A DNA stretch of 5,978 nt, taken from NCBI GenBank assembly GCA_002304735.1, contig DBIU01000021.1:1-5978 (forward strand), in the 5' to 3' direction. The translations under genes were made by a program, and so were the position numbers. Of this stretch, positions 5,860-5,978 are shown piece after piece (position 1 is the stretch's first letter; each line of letters begins with the position of its first letter). Under the pieces are notes generated by a model. The model worked only from the letters and a program-made list of their open reading frames with translations. It did no database searches and was not told the origin of the DNA. Source of the DNA: Ruminococcaceae bacterium UBA794. Lineage in GTDB: Bacteria > Bacillota > Clostridia > Oscillospirales > Ruminococcaceae.

Positions 5860-5978
5860 TTATTCGCCGAAAATCCCGAAAAGCGCTGCGATATCGGCGG
5901 GAAGCGCGCTCAAAAACTCGGCTGAATTGCCCGAAAACGGCTCTGTAAAGCGAAGCTTGCCGCAGTGGAGCGCGTGCC
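5860..5978 (-). CDS. C-terminal end of an RluA-family pseudouridine synthase (partial)
   Basis: Only the last 38 residues, read from 5976 to the TAA at 5862-5860, are inside the window. They begin HALHCGKLRF and continue with TEPFSGN, then EFLSALPADI. This matches the end of RluA-type RNA pseudouridine synthases, where a (Q/H)ALHAxxLxF-HP-xTGE segment is followed by (F)xAPLPxD. Such enzymes convert uridines in rRNA or tRNA to pseudouridine. The catalytic HRLD box lies outside the window, so activity and the RluA, RluC or RluD type cannot be judged. The usual Ala after HALH is Cys and HP is EP, both tolerable differences. The frame stays open to the window edge. It is too short to appear as a separate full gene and rests on motif recognition. 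Confidence 0.7.
   Translation of the reverse strand, partial: HALHCGKLRFTEPFSGNSAEFLSALPADIAALFGIFGE

Noticed and set aside
5839..5873. Possible terminator after the RluA-like gene (TTTTCGG and CCGAAAA arms)
   Set aside because: The 7-bp stem is AT-rich with a 21-base loop, overlaps the end of the coding region and has no U-run after it.

Overview
The window looks like a chromosomal segment of a Bacillota (Clostridia-like) bacterium. This rests on a MreB paralogue closest to the Gram-positive Mbl type, a ComFB-type C-terminal domain, strong GGAGG-like ribosome binding sites, a consensus SigA-type promoter and roughly balanced base composition. The assignment to phylum is inference, because no rRNA or other marker gene is present. 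Every real gene lies on the minus strand, so transcription runs from high to low coordinates; the plus-strand reading frames are shadows.

Layout in order of transcription. At 5978-5860 is the C-terminal end of what looks like an RluA-family pseudouridine synthase, cut by the window edge. The AT-rich gap that follows (5859-5680) carries a near-consensus promoter (TTGATT, 17 bp, TATAAT) and a leader hairpin. Next come four closely packed genes: a YcgR/YpfA-like PilZ protein (5679-4996), a membrane-bound Cache-PAS-GGDEF diguanylate cyclase (4970-2970), an orphan ParA/Soj ATPase (2885-2103, TTG start) and a basic, largely disordered protein ending in a ComFB-like CxCxxC domain (2083-1253). After a 139-bp AT-rich gap comes an Mbl/MreB-type actin (1113-97), closed by a textbook intrinsic terminator with a C(UUCG)G loop. 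The first 60 bases are a GC-rich non-coding repeat.

How the genes may work together. The cyclase would make c-di-GMP and the PilZ protein would bind it. ComFB-family proteins have also been reported as cyclic-dinucleotide receptors. The ParA has no ParB and no parS site in view; 19 bp after it comes a protein with a positively charged disordered N-terminus, the layout of ParA/partner positioning pairs such as McdA/McdB. The most interesting reading is a c-di-GMP-linked ParA positioning module in which the ComFB-like protein is both ParA partner and second-messenger sensor, encoded next to a cell-shape actin. This is a hypothesis built from gene order and motifs; nothing in the sequence alone proves it.
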